Shown: positions 21,884 to 30,629 of the stretch, in pieces | How positions within the stretch are numbered: the first letter of the stretch is position 1 | Layout of the letters: each line of letters starts with the position of its first letter | From: Prevotella sp. | GTDB taxonomy: Bacteria > Bacteroidota > Bacteroidia > Bacteroidales > Bacteroidaceae | Length of the DNA stretch: 36,630 bases | Assembly: GCA_017474485.1 (NCBI GenBank) | Contig: JAFVHO010000167.1 | Location: 1 to 36,630 of the forward strand | Direction: 5' to 3' | Made by a program: the position numbers and the translations under genes | Notes under the pieces: generated by a model | Told to the model about the DNA's origin: nothing | Databases searched by the model: none | What the model saw: the letters and a program-made list of their open reading frames with translations, nothing else

Positions 21884-23236
21884 TTATTCGTTTGCCAAGC
21901 GAGCCTTGATGGCCTTGCTGTCTTCTTCGTAGCCGGGCTTGTCGAGCAGGGCGAACATGTTCTTCTTGTAGGCCTCTACGCCAGGCTGGTTGAATGGGTT
22001 GACACCCAGTACGTTACCGCTGATGCCGCAGCCAATCTCGAAGAAGTAGATGAGCTGACCGATGTAGTATTCGTTCAGTTTGGGAACGCTGATGCGAATG
22101 TTAGGCACGCCACCATCGACGTGAGCCAGACGGGTTCCGAGCTCAGCCATCTTGTTCACCTCGTCCACACGCTTGCCAGCCAGGAAGTTCAGACCATCGA
22201 GGTTCTCCTCGTCGCTGGGGAACAGCAGCTTCTTCTCAGGCTCCTCGATAGAGATGACCGTCTCGAAGATGGTGCGCTCGCCGTCCTGAATCCACTGACC
22301 CATTGAGTGCAGGTCGGTAGTGAAGTCTACACTGGCAGGGAAGATACCCTTCTTGTCCTTACCCTCAGACTCGCCGTAGAGCTGCTTCCACCACTCGCTG
22401 ACGAAGTGGAGCTTAGGCTGGTAGTTCACCATGATCTCAATCTTCTTGCCCTTGCCATAGAGTGCGTTACGAACGGCAGCATACTGAGCGGCAGGGTTCT
22501 CCTCGAAAGGTACGCTGGGAGCGCAAGCCTTCTCCATGTCTTGGGCACCGGCTACCAACTGCTTGATGTCGAAACCTGCGCAGGCAATAGGCAGCAGACC
22601 TACTGGCGTCAGCACAGAGAAGCGGCCGCCCACGTTGTCAGGAATGATAAACGACTTGTAACCCTCCTTGTCGGCGCAAGTACGGGCAGCACCACGTTTA
22701 GCGTCCGTCACAGCTACGATGACCTTCTTAGCCTCTTCCTTACCCATCTGGGCCTCGCATTGCTTCTTCAGCAGACGGAAGGTCAGAGCGGTCTCTGTAG
22801 TCGTACCTGACTTCGAAATGTTGATAACGCCAAACTTCTTGCCCTTCAGATATTCTGTCAGTTCGAACAGGTAGTCCTCACCGATGTTGTTGCCGGCAAA
22901 GAGGATGGTGGGATTCTTACCGTCCTGAATCAGCCAACCGAACGAGTTGCTCAGGGCTTCGATGACGGCACGGGCACCCAGATAAGACCCACCGATGCCA
23001 GCCACAACCACAGCCTCGCAGTTGTCGCGCAGCACCTTGGCCGTAGCCATAATCTCGTCGAGGAAAGCGGGTGTAATCTCTGTAGGAAGATGCAGCCACC
23101 CCAGGAAGTCGTTACCAGGACATGTTCCGTTCTCCAAAGCCTCTTGTGCGGCCTTTACCTTTGGCTCGAAAGCCTTCACAGCGCCTGCCTCCAGGAAGCA
23201 AGCAGCCTTTGTGATGTCAAGTTTGATGTTGTTCAT
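21884..23236 (-). CDS. pgi: Glucose-6-phosphate isomerase
   Basis: This 450-residue enzyme of the bacterial short-form phosphoglucose isomerase group interconverts glucose 6-phosphate and fructose 6-phosphate in the cytoplasm. Two sugar-isomerase (SIS) domains are visible, with [19 protein letters not shown] near residue 75, [18 protein letters not shown] near 145, and the signature-2-like [19 protein letters not shown] with the C-terminal active-site Lys region following ([11 protein letters not shown]). The length agrees with the Bacillus- and Bacteroides-type enzyme (about 450) and not the 550-residue gammaproteobacterial form. It lies 43 bases after gpsA and probably belongs to the lysS-gpsA-pgi-HAD transcription unit. 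Confidence 0.96.
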   Translation of the reverse strand: MNNIKLDITKAACFLEAGAVKAFEPKVKAAQEALENGTCPGNDFLGWLHLPTEITPAFLDEIMATAKVLRDNCEAVVVAGIGGSYLGARAVIEALSNSFGWLIQDGKNPTILFAGNNIGEDYLFELTEYLKGKKFGVINISKSGTTTETALTFRLLKKQCEAQMGKEEAKKVIVAVTDAKRGAARTCADKEGYKSFIIPDNVGGRFSVLTPVGLLPIACAGFDIKQLVAGAQDMEKACAPSVPFEENPAAQYAAVRNALYGKGKKIEIMVNYQPKLHFVSEWWKQLYGESEGKDKKGIFPASVDFTTDLHSMGQWIQDGERTIFETVISIEEPEKKLLFPSDEENLDGLNFLAGKRVDEVNKMAELGTRLAHVDGGVPNIRISVPKLNEYYIGQLIYFFEIGCGISGNVLGVNPFNQPGVEAYKKNMFALLDKPGYEEDSKAIKARLANE

Positions 23237-23279
23237 AATACGTATAGTTTGTTTGAATGTAAATGAATTTCTGTGTTGT

Positions 23280-24275
23280 TTAGCGGAACGAGTCTGTCAG
23301 CAGTTTGATCTCAATCTGCGGCGAGATGCGTTCGTACAGGATATTGTAGACGGCATCGAGGATGGGCATGTTGACGTGGCAGTGACGATTGATTTCCTTC
23401 ATACACTTCGTGCCAAAGTAACCCTCGGCAATCATCTCCATCTCGATCTGGGCTGACTTGACGCTGTAGCCCTTGCCAATCATCGTACCGAAGGTGCGGT
23501 TGCGCGAGAAGTTCGAATAGCCTGTCACCAGCAAGTCGCCCATATATACCGAGTCGGCAATGTTGCGCTCCAAAGGATGGATAACCTTCAGGAAGCGTCC
23601 CATTTCCTGCACGGCATTGGCCATCAGCACAGCTTGGAAGTTGTCGCCAAACTTCAGACCGTTACATATACCAGCGGCAATGGCATAGACATTCTTCAGC
23701 ACGGATGAATACTCGATGCCAATCACGTCCGTTGACGTCTTAGTCTTGATGAACGGACTGCTGAGAATGTCGGCAAAGGCCTGGGCCTTGTCACGGTCGG
23801 CACAACCGATGGTCAGATAGCTGAGTCGTTCCAGCGCCACCTCTTCGGCATGCGAAGGACCACCAATGCAGGCTATGTTGTCGTAGGGTACGTCGTAAAC
23901 TTGATGGAAATACTCGCTACACACGAGGTTCTCGTCGGGTACGATACCCTTGATGGCAGTGACGATGTACTTATCGCGCAGGCGTACCTTGAGCTTCTTG
24001 AGGTGGCTCTTGAGGTAGGGCGATGGCGTGACAAACACCAGCGTGTCGTATTGCTCTGCAATCTTGTTGAGGTCGCTGGAGAAGAATATCTCGTTGATGT
24101 CGAAACGCACGCTCTGCAGATAAGCGGGATTGTGGCCCAACCGCTGGAAATCTTCAATGCGGTCGTCGCGGCGCATATACCATCCGATGTGATGGGTTTT
24201 CCCTACCACAATCTTGGCAATGGCCGTTGCCCAAGAGCCGCCACCAATAATCGCTATTCTACCGCAGTCGTACAT
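23280..24275 (-). CDS. gpsA: Glycerol-3-phosphate dehydrogenase [NAD(P)+]
   Basis: The protein of 331 residues reduces dihydroxyacetone phosphate to sn-glycerol 3-phosphate, the backbone of phospholipids. It has the nucleotide-binding [16 protein letters not shown] at the N-terminus, [13 protein letters not shown] and GPSHAEEV in the middle, the catalytic Lys in the [18 protein letters not shown] block, and the C-terminal [20 protein letters not shown] helix where family members read GYSxxxAxxxxxxVxEGxxT. It lies between lysS and pgi on the minus strand, separated from lysS by a family 3 hairpin and from pgi by 43 bases. Confidence 0.95.
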   Translation of the reverse strand: MYDCGRIAIIGGGSWATAIAKIVVGKTHHIGWYMRRDDRIEDFQRLGHNPAYLQSVRFDINEIFFSSDLNKIAEQYDTLVFVTPSPYLKSHLKKLKVRLRDKYIVTAIKGIVPDENLVCSEYFHQVYDVPYDNIACIGGPSHAEEVALERLSYLTIGCADRDKAQAFADILSSPFIKTKTSTDVIGIEYSSVLKNVYAIAAGICNGLKFGDNFQAVLMANAVQEMGRFLKVIHPLERNIADSVYMGDLLVTGYSNFSRNRTFGTMIGKGYSVKSAQIEMEMIAEGYFGTKCMKEINRHCHVNMPILDAVYNILYERISPQIEIKLLTDSFR

Positions 24276-24291
24276 CTCTTTTTATTTTTTT

Positions 24292-24359
24292 GCAACGGAC
24301 TACAGGACTTAAGGACTTTTTTTTGTGCATTGGGTCCTGTTAGTCCTGTAGTCCGCTGC
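24292..24359. repeat. Intercistronic hairpin repeat, family 3, copy 3
   Basis: Arms GCAACGGACTACAGGACTTA and TTAGTCCTGTAGTCCGCTGC pair nearly throughout, with AAGGAC/GTCCTGTT inside. The copy sits between lysS (stop seven bases away) and gpsA (start 17 bases away). Confidence 0.85.
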
Positions 24360-24365
24360 TAAATA

Positions 24366-26096
24366 TTATTCATTCGCTTTAGTAATCCAGGCAGCGACCT
24401 CGTCTACACTTGGTTTCTGCATGTCGAGCTTGTATTTCTTGACGATGTCGCCAATCTTCTGTTGGAGCCCCTGGGGCTTCTCAGTCGCGATGTTTTGGAC
24501 AAGGTTGAAACCAGCCTTGCGCAACACGGGAACCCACTCCTCACTGACACCAATCTCGGCCCACTCAGCAGGGGTGCTCTGAGGAATCTTCTTCTCAGGC
24601 TTCATCTGTGGGAACAGCATGACCTCGCCAATGGTGAACTTACCAGTAAGCAACATGACCAGACGGTCGATGCCAATACCGATACCGAACGTGGGAGGCA
24701 TACCATATTGCAGGGCACGTAGGAAGTCGTGGTCGATAATCATGGCCTCGTCATCGCCCTTGTCTGCTAACTTCATCTGCTCAACGAAACGTTCCTCCTG
24801 GTCGATGGGGTCGTTCAACTCAGAGTAGGCATTGGCCAACTCCTTACCGTTTACCATCAGTTCGAAACGCTCGGTCAAGCCGGGCTTTGAGCGGTGCATC
24901 TTGGTCAGTGGCGACATCTCCACAGGATAGTCGGTAATGAAGGTAGGCTGGATGAATGAGCCCTCGCAGAACTCGCCAAAGAGTTCGTCAATCAGCTTAC
25001 CTTTACCCATAGTCTCGTCGACATCCATGCCCTTAGAGAGGCAGAACTGGCGAATCTCATCTTCTGTCTTGCCGTCGCAGTCGAAACCTGTCTTCTCCTT
25101 GATGGCATCGAGGATAGGCAAACGGCGGAAAGGTGCCTTGAATGAAATAATGTTACCATCAATCTCAACCTCAGGCTTACCGTTGACAGCCGTACAAATC
25201 TGCTCCAGCATATTTTCGGTGAATGTCATACCCCAAAGCAGGTCCTTGTAGCTGACGTATAACTCCATGCAGGTAAACTCGGGATTGTGGGTCTTGTCCA
25301 TACCCTCGTTGCGGAAGTTCTTGCCCATCTCGTAAACGCCCTCGAAGCCACCTACAATAAGACGCTTTAGATAAAGCTCGGTGGCAATACGCATATACAT
25401 ATCTTGATTCAGCGCATTGAAGTGGGTGATGAATGGACGGGCCGTGGCACCGCCGGCAATATTTTGCAGGATAGGGGTGTCAACCTCCGTATAACCGGCA
25501 TCATCGAGAATACGACGCAGGGTACGGATGATGGTGGCACGCTTCAGGAAGGTGTCTTTCACGCCCTCGTTGACAACCAAATCAACGTAACGCTGGCGAT
25601 AACGCAGTTCAGGATCGTCGAACTTGTCGTAAGCCACACCGTCCTTATATTTTACGATAGGTAGGGGCTTTAAGGCCTTCGACAGAAGGGTCAGCTCCTT
25701 ACAATGTACACTGATTTCGCCCGTCTGTGTGCGGAACACGAAACCCTTAATGCCAATGAAATCGCCAATGTCCAGCAACTTCTTGAATACTGTATTATAT
25801 AACTCCTTGTCCTCACCGGGGCAGAGGTCGTCGCGAGTGATATATACCTGGATGCGACCTTTGGAGTCCTGTAATTCTACAAACGAAGCCTTGCCCATGA
25901 CGCGGCGGCTCATCATACGGCCGGCTATACTAACTTCACGGGGCTCGGCATCATCCTGAAAGCTCTCTACGATTTCCGTCGAGAAAGCATTGGTTGGAAA
26001 TTCTGCGGCAGGGTAGGGATTAATGCCCATTGCACGCAGCTGCTGCAGACTCTCACGTCTGCCAATCTCTTGTTCACTAAGCTCTAAAACGTTCAT
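24366..26096 (-). CDS. lysS: Lysyl-tRNA synthetase (class II)
   Basis: This 576-residue class II aminoacyl-tRNA synthetase attaches lysine to its tRNA. The N-terminal OB-fold anticodon-binding domain is visible (VSIAGRMMSRRVMGKASFVE, about residues 56-75), then class II motif 2 (FRNEGMDKTHNPEFTCMELY) and motif 3 (GIGIGIDRLVMLLTG, near residue 490). It is about 70 residues longer than the E. coli enzyme because of a C-terminal extension (from about 503, PAEWAEIGVSEEWVPVLRKA to the end), which I recall as usual in Bacteroidota. A well-formed promoter lies 31-61 bases upstream, and gpsA follows. Confidence 0.97.
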   Translation of the reverse strand: MNVLELSEQEIGRRESLQQLRAMGINPYPAAEFPTNAFSTEIVESFQDDAEPREVSIAGRMMSRRVMGKASFVELQDSKGRIQVYITRDDLCPGEDKELYNTVFKKLLDIGDFIGIKGFVFRTQTGEISVHCKELTLLSKALKPLPIVKYKDGVAYDKFDDPELRYRQRYVDLVVNEGVKDTFLKRATIIRTLRRILDDAGYTEVDTPILQNIAGGATARPFITHFNALNQDMYMRIATELYLKRLIVGGFEGVYEMGKNFRNEGMDKTHNPEFTCMELYVSYKDLLWGMTFTENMLEQICTAVNGKPEVEIDGNIISFKAPFRRLPILDAIKEKTGFDCDGKTEDEIRQFCLSKGMDVDETMGKGKLIDELFGEFCEGSFIQPTFITDYPVEMSPLTKMHRSKPGLTERFELMVNGKELANAYSELNDPIDQEERFVEQMKLADKGDDEAMIIDHDFLRALQYGMPPTFGIGIGIDRLVMLLTGKFTIGEVMLFPQMKPEKKIPQSTPAEWAEIGVSEEWVPVLRKAGFNLVQNIATEKPQGLQQKIGDIVKKYKLDMQKPSVDEVAAWITKANE

Positions 26097-26126
26097 ATTT
26101 ATCTTTAAATATCACATAATACGTGG

Positions 26127-26157
26127 CAAAGGTACAAAAAAATGCACAAAGTACAAA
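26127..26157 (-). promoter_or_regulatory. Bacteroidota-type promoter of lysS
   Basis: Minus-strand TTTG (26157-26154), a 19-base spacer and TACCTTTG (26134-26127) match the consensus. Transcription would start about 25 bases before the lysS ATG. Confidence 0.8.
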
Positions 26158-26192
26158 AGAAAACACCGTTTTTCTTTTATTTTTGATTGCAA

Positions 26193-26297
26193 CGCCACAT
26201 TTTGAATGCGATGCCACATTCATTCCCATCGCAAAATGGCGTGAGGGCTCGAAGCGAAAAACGTGAGGGAGAATCGCTTACCCTCACGTGCCCTCAC
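26193..26297. repeat. Two abutting nested inverted repeats
   Basis: First structure: outer arms CGCCACATTTT/AAAATGGCG (one bulged C) and inner arms GCGATG/CATCGC. Second structure: outer arms GTGAGGGC/GCCCTCAC and inner arms CGTGAGGG/CCCTCACG around an 11-base loop. The two share base 26241. They lie between the secreted-protein operon and the lysS promoter. Confidence 0.8.
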
Positions 26298-26323
26298 CCC
26301 TTTGTGCATCCCCAAAAAATAAG

Positions 26324-26412
26324 TCATCGTTTATTCGCGATTACCGCAACGAAGGCTCGCGATCAATCCGTCGGCTGCGGACTGGCAGTCCGTCCCGACG
26401 GACTGAATTTTA
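26324..26412. repeat. Dispersed imperfect palindrome, family 2, copy A
   Basis: The block TCATCGTTTATTCGCGATTA and following bases match 30080-30145 closely. It contains a hairpin CGCGA/TCGCG and a second, larger one TCCGTCGG ... CCGACGGA with an inner GCGGACT/AGTCCGT. Copy A carries about 20 extra bases in the second hairpin relative to copy B. It begins 17 bases past the stop of the 26429 gene on the minus strand. Confidence 0.8.
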
Positions 26413-26428
26413 CACAAAAAACAATGTG

Positions 26429-27835
26429 CTAGGGTCGGGGTATGAGCCGAATATCTGCAATACGCATGATGCGGTTAAACTTGTTTAGAATAAACTCACG
26501 TGTCGATACACTAGTCATAATAGTCAAGTCCATGCCCATCGAAGTAATTCGATAGTCATTAGCCAGTTGGATAGTGGTAGTCTCGTTGGCAGGAATCTCC
26601 AATTTGCTCGCCAGCTGTTGACTGGATTGACTACCTACGGCATTGGCATTTACATTAATTTTGGTCGGTATTTGTGATGAATCTACCGTTTCAGGAGCAA
26701 ACACAATGATGACATCGTACGGCACACCAGCAACAACCTCGTCACTGCGATAGGTTACACTATGATTCATCGTGGTCCTTTGGGGTTCAAAACGAACATA
26801 TCTGTTATTAGGTACCCCCCAAGATGCATCGACATCGCTGACCCATAGCGGCTTTACTGATGGTTCCGCTGACATAGTTTCGTAATTATCATACGTAGAC
26901 ACTTCAAATATTCCATCCATGGGGTCGATGACGATTTCACGGTTAATCATCCAGGTATAGAATTCATCGGGGATGTGGGTGATATGATATCCCATGCCGT
27001 CGTCGAATGATTCAGAAGCAATGTATGGCGAGAGGTCTATTTGCTTTGCTTCTTCGGTCAACAGCCATTGATTCCAGAGCGATTTCATCTGTTCCCAAGT
27101 AGGGGGCGTCACATCTTCGGGGAAATGCTTCGCAAAGGCATCAACGGCTTCGTCGGAGAATTTGGCAGGATTGGCATAGCCGAAATCAGCCATCAGCCTG
27201 GGCACTCTGAAACTTCGTTCTGTACTATACATCACAGTTGTCTCCTTTTGGCCGTTCCGTTCCACCTGGCACTCGGCAAAAGTGCGGTAATAGTAGGTCT
27301 GTCCTAATTCCAATGGTATGATGAGACGGTTACTATTTTCGTCATCAATGTAAATATACGTCTTTTTGTTCGCCATGTTGATAGGTATATCCATGTATTT
27401 TTCCCATTTTTCACCAATCACCATGTAGTGACAGCCGGGATACCTATATTCATCCAAATCAGTGGCATAAGTTTTATAGTCACAATTATCTACCGTCATC
27501 CCCGGCTTTGTACCCAGACATACACCATGACGAGCATGGAAGTTATCGGGAATGTCACTCTGCCAAGCCAGTCCCACCACAAATTTCCCGTCGATTGTCC
27601 AGACCTGGTTGACATCCCACGTAGACTGATAGCCCGTATCGTGTGTCATCGTAAAATGGGGCGTGTCGGTCTCTGGCTCATACTCATAGAAACGGATGCT
27701 CGTAGTTTCTTTCGATCCGTTGGTGAAGCGGCGTGTGGTGCCGTCCTTCATGTGGAGAATGGTGACGTCCTGAGCCAAGGAGCAAGTCATACTACCCATG
27801 AGGGCTATAGCGAATAGGATACTTTTTGTCTTCAT
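26429..27835 (-). CDS. Secreted protein with FN3-like segment, unknown function
   Basis: This 468-residue protein has a signal peptide (MKTKSILFAIALMGSMTCSLAQ). The start of the mature part, VTILHMKDGTTRRF, resembles VHLKDGTIVQF in the third gene upstream. Around residues 175-205, YYYRTFAECQVERNGQKET and YSTERSFRVP look like the end of a fibronectin type III domain. A helical stretch (VDAFAKHFPEDVTPPTWEQ) and a beta-rich C-terminal region follow. No catalytic motif is evident. It is the last of three minus-strand secreted-protein genes, 18 bases after the fasciclin-like gene, and unlike most genes here has a classical AAGGAGG ribosome-binding site. A surface-adhesion or binding role is conceivable but not shown. 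Confidence 0.75.
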   Translation of the reverse strand: MKTKSILFAIALMGSMTCSLAQDVTILHMKDGTTRRFTNGSKETTSIRFYEYEPETDTPHFTMTHDTGYQSTWDVNQVWTIDGKFVVGLAWQSDIPDNFHARHGVCLGTKPGMTVDNCDYKTYATDLDEYRYPGCHYMVIGEKWEKYMDIPINMANKKTYIYIDDENSNRLIIPLELGQTYYYRTFAECQVERNGQKETTVMYSTERSFRVPRLMADFGYANPAKFSDEAVDAFAKHFPEDVTPPTWEQMKSLWNQWLLTEEAKQIDLSPYIASESFDDGMGYHITHIPDEFYTWMINREIVIDPMDGIFEVSTYDNYETMSAEPSVKPLWVSDVDASWGVPNNRYVRFEPQRTTMNHSVTYRSDEVVAGVPYDVIIVFAPETVDSSQIPTKINVNANAVGSQSSQQLASKLEIPANETTTIQLANDYRITSMGMDLTIMTSVSTREFILNKFNRIMRIADIRLIPRP

Positions 27836-27843
27836 ATCTTGTT

Positions 27844-27850
27844 TCCTCCT
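27844..27850 (-). promoter_or_regulatory. Classical Shine-Dalgarno sequence
   Basis: On the minus strand AAGGAGG lies eight to ten bases before the ATG at 27835. Such a full match to the anti-SD is uncommon in Bacteroidota and absent before the neighbouring genes. Confidence 0.6.
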
Positions 27851-27853
27851 TAT

Positions 27854-29371
27854 TTATTCGTTATCGTAAATCGGCTTAGGAACGAACTCAAAATAGTCTA
27901 AATCTAAATTATATCTGTCCCCTTTTTCGCCGTCCGACAGGCACTCTATCCTCAAATAGTTGTCTGATTTCCCGTCAGTCGTTATCCTGCCCAACGGGTA
28001 TCTGACATTGTCGTAATATTCTGAGATGCTTGCCCAATTGCCAGAACCGCCGTTATTAAACCTGCATTCAACAGGAGCTTTCATTTTTTGGGGATAATCT
28101 GACTCATCGTAAATCTGAGTCAGGTCGAGCGATTCTATCGCCACTTGGTCATTCAGATAGACCTTTAGTGTAGGACGATAACTCTGGGTGTTGGTTCCCA
28201 TTCTTATTTCCCATTCTCCGGCAGGCAATGGTGGCAGCTTGATGGTGATGCTTCCACCATCACCAGGCAAACGGACTATGTCACAAAGATAGGTAGGATA
28301 GTAACAAACTGCCCTGTGAATCAATAAAGGTGCATTCATATTCTCGGCTGTGATGTTCTCCAAGCAGTTCCAGTCATAGGCGTAGTTCCGTCCATTCCTG
28401 GCGTCTTCCGGATGGTTGTCGTCATAAACCAAAAAGTTGCCTCTCAACTCCTCTGCATTATTCATAATATCAGGTGAAAGGGCCTTGAAGTCCACGCGCC
28501 AGAGCTCACTACCTAACACGTCTTCTTGTGTCGCCTTGTCGTAGGCTAAGATGCGGTCGATGTAGAAATAATAGCCGTTGAACGCTTGATGTGTGAACGG
28601 GTCACTATCGTTGCTGTCACCAGGCACGACCTTTGCACCGCGTATTTGTTTACCATATTTGTCAGGACCGTCTTTCAGTCCACGATGGTTCAGATAGATG
28701 CCGCTCTCGGCGCCCATCGGGTAACTGCACTTCAGCGAGGCATGGGACAGATGTGTTCCATACCACGCAGCAATATCGGTCATATCGGTATCTATGACCT
28801 TATCTGTCTGTTTCCCGTCATAGTAGGTCAGATTCCAATAGTTGCAGCCAAAAGGCAGGATGTGGTAAGCCACAAAACGATTGAGCGAATTGCGAGAATC
28901 TTTGGGGTCGCTAATGTCAGCATCCTCAGGATAGACCGCATCGTAGACCTTCTTGGCGTATGCTTTCAGATCGTCAATGCTATTAATGCCCTGTGCTGCC
29001 AATACGTTGTCTGTCTCCACAAACATAGTGAACATCTTATTGCGGTTAGTGTTGTAATAATACACTATGGGCTCCCAAGTACCAGTCATAATAGAATAGT
29101 TCTCCTTTGGAGGATAGTACTCATATTCGTAGTTGCATAACATCTCTGCCATGCCGGTTTCCTGCAAAGCCCCACTGAAGAGCCGTGCCTTGGGGTCAGC
29201 CGCTAAGACGGCAGGAAGTAAGTGTGAACTAAATTGTTCGTCCTGCTCGTAGGTAATCTTATCCACATCGGAAACCAAGATAGGCGTTTCATTATTGATA
29301 ATGATGTATTGCTGAGCTGTAGTAGGCACACAAAGCAACGCCACAGCAAAGGATAATATCAGTTTCTTCAT
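27854..29371 (-). CDS. Secreted fasciclin-like protein
   Basis: This 505-residue protein has a signal peptide ending near VPTTAQQ. Residues about 45-170 look like a fasciclin (FAS1) domain: LLPAVLAADPKARLFSGAL, MFTMFVETDNVLAAQGI, VYDAVYP, and LNRFVAYHILPF at the position of the conserved YHI motif. The rest is a beta-rich domain with PLPAGEWEIRMGTNTQSYRP and VAIESLDLTQIYDE and a C-terminal region ending NLDLDYFEFVPK, reminiscent of carbohydrate-binding jelly-roll modules. FAS1 domains often mediate adhesion. The gene overlaps the upstream gene by four bases and is 18 bases from the downstream one, so the three form one operon. Confidence 0.75.
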   Translation of the reverse strand: MKKLILSFAVALLCVPTTAQQYIIINNETPILVSDVDKITYEQDEQFSSHLLPAVLAADPKARLFSGALQETGMAEMLCNYEYEYYPPKENYSIMTGTWEPIVYYYNTNRNKMFTMFVETDNVLAAQGINSIDDLKAYAKKVYDAVYPEDADISDPKDSRNSLNRFVAYHILPFGCNYWNLTYYDGKQTDKVIDTDMTDIAAWYGTHLSHASLKCSYPMGAESGIYLNHRGLKDGPDKYGKQIRGAKVVPGDSNDSDPFTHQAFNGYYFYIDRILAYDKATQEDVLGSELWRVDFKALSPDIMNNAEELRGNFLVYDDNHPEDARNGRNYAYDWNCLENITAENMNAPLLIHRAVCYYPTYLCDIVRLPGDGGSITIKLPPLPAGEWEIRMGTNTQSYRPTLKVYLNDQVAIESLDLTQIYDESDYPQKMKAPVECRFNNGGSGNWASISEYYDNVRYPLGRITTDGKSDNYLRIECLSDGEKGDRYNLDLDYFEFVPKPIYDNE

Positions 29372-29874
29372 GGCTTCATCAGTTTAAAGGAAAAACGCTG
29401 GTTCACACTCACGATATAGACGCCACGGAGCTGCTGAGTCAGGTCTATAGTAGCCTCGCCCTCATTACGACTCACCACTGCACTGACGCTTCTGCCGTCG
29501 ATACTGAACACTTGCAGGCGATCGGAAAGTTGGAGTCCGCTTATACGCACGACACCTGCACTGGTCAGATTGAAACTGATACGCTGGCATTCATCGCTCT
29601 TCACGTCTTCAATGGCGGTGGCATCAGTTGTCCCTATTGTCAGGTTTTCTACTTGGTCGCGCTCAAAAGATACATAGTCCTCATCACCGTTCTCTTGAAA
29701 GGCGACCTTCATCATGCCACGCATAAAACTGAACACAGGTTTCTGCACAGGTAATGTGAATTGCACTATGGTGCCATCCTTCAGATGGACGAACAATGTG
29801 CTACGCTCTTCTGCCATAGCTCCTACAATCATGGTCCACAACAACAGTAACGTCAAAAATGGTTTTGTTTTCAT
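29368..29874 (-). CDS. Short secreted protein with T9SS-like sorting tail
   Basis: This 168-residue protein has a signal peptide (MKTKPFLTLLLLWTMIVGAMA) and an N-terminal VHLKDGTIVQFTL segment shared with the 26429 gene. The last 75 residues, with LQVFSIDGRSVSA and the close LRGVYIVSVNQRFSFKLMKP, fit a type A type-IX-secretion sorting domain (short beta-sandwich with GxYxV and a basic end). It would be exported to the cell surface. It is the first gene of the three-gene operon, with a good promoter at 29935-29966. Its start region AACAAGATATGAAAACAAAA is almost the same as that of the 26429 gene, suggesting local duplication of gene starts. Confidence 0.72.
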   Translation of the reverse strand: MKTKPFLTLLLLWTMIVGAMAEERSTLFVHLKDGTIVQFTLPVQKPVFSFMRGMMKVAFQENGDEDYVSFERDQVENLTIGTTDATAIEDVKSDECQRISFNLTSAGVVRISGLQLSDRLQVFSIDGRSVSAVVSRNEGEATIDLTQQLRGVYIVSVNQRFSFKLMKP

Positions 29875-29934
29875 ATCTTGTTTTTGTTAATTGTGTCAGA
29901 ATCATATTTTGTCATATACCGATATTTACAGGGG

Positions 29935-29966
29935 CAAAGATAGGGATTATTATTGTAACTTCCAAA
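29935..29966 (-). promoter_or_regulatory. Promoter of the secreted-protein operon
   Basis: Minus-strand TTTG (29966-29963), a 20-base spacer and TATCTTTG (29942-29935) fit the Bacteroidota consensus. The leader would be about 55 bases. Confidence 0.8.
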
Positions 29967-30079
29967 TAAATAGGGGATATTTTTTTTCAAGGCACAAAGG
30001 AAAACCTTGTTTTTCTTTTATTATCTAACGAAAGCATCTTGGTCAATGCGTCGTTTTTTTGCATTCAATAGTATTTGTT

Positions 30080-30145
30080 TCATCGTTTATTCGCGATTAC
30101 CGCAACGAAGGTTCGCGCTCAGTCCGTCGGGACGGACTAAAATTC
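30080..30145. repeat. Dispersed imperfect palindrome, family 2, copy B
   Basis: It shares TCATCGTTTATTCGCGATTA and the CGCGA/TCGCG hairpin with copy A at 26324. Its second hairpin is compact: AGTCCGT-CGGG-ACGGACT. It lies between the divergent operons at 29874 and 30630, before the plus-strand promoter. Confidence 0.8.
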
Positions 30146-30204
30146 CACTCACTTGAAGGAATCAAACGCTTTGAAATCCAATTATTGATTTTCTTCCTCA
30201 AAAG

Positions 30205-30236
30205 TTTGGAAAGTTCAGATTTTCTTACTATCTTTG
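30205..30236 (+). promoter_or_regulatory. Promoter of the beta-helix/peptide operon
   Basis: TTTG (30205-30208), a 20-base spacer and TATCTTTG (30229-30236) are a full consensus match. Transcription would start near 30242, about 390 bases before the first gene. Confidence 0.82.
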
Positions 30237-30241
30237 CAGCA

Positions 30242-30629
30242 TCGCTCGTACTTGTTTGATGCAAGCGGCCAATGGCTGAGCGACCCCAAGAGAGGGTAAG
30301 CGAGCGGTTATATATATGACAAAGACGTTTTCGAACGTCTGTCGTTGTGCATAACGAACTTCGCAAACTCGTCAATCCCACAGCAGACAGATGGCAACGA
30401 GACGTCTACGTTAGATACGTTTCTATATACTTATCTATATAGTACGTGCTGGCGTGGGCTATCTGCGTTGTCTATCCTGTGTGGGAAGGGCAATGCGAAG
30501 GCCTGTTATGCCAGGATGGGCAAAGAAACAGACACCTACGCCTTTTTCTATGTATAATGTTACTATATTGAAAACAAAAAACTATTGCTGAATCAGAGGT
30601 GTTTATAGGCAGGATATTATTTATAAACA
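30242..30629 (+). ncRNA. Long structured leader RNA (or independent small RNA)
   Basis: This 390-base stretch between promoter and first gene holds several strong pairings: AGACGTT-TTCG-AACGTCT (30323-30340, extended by GAC/GTC), CTATATA/TATATAG (30423-30442) and a long-range TCCCACA (30376-30382)/TGTGGGA (30480-30486), plus CGCTCG (30242-30247)/CGAGCG (30301-30306). It could be a cis-acting leader or a separate RNA ending around CGCCTTTTTC at 30540-30549. A 70-codon ORF (30345-30557) spans the same DNA but has no clear start signal. I do not recognise a known riboswitch, 6S, RNase P or tmRNA signature. Confidence 0.5.

Noticed and set aside
30345-30557. 70-codon plus-strand ORF in the long leader
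   Set aside because: It has no start signal, an unremarkable Cys/Thr/Tyr-rich product and overlaps strong RNA hairpins; it is more likely incidental, though conservation would change this.
30242-30560. 6S RNA, tmRNA, RNase P RNA or a known riboswitch
   Set aside because: I could not find the conserved sequence blocks of any of these in the leader.
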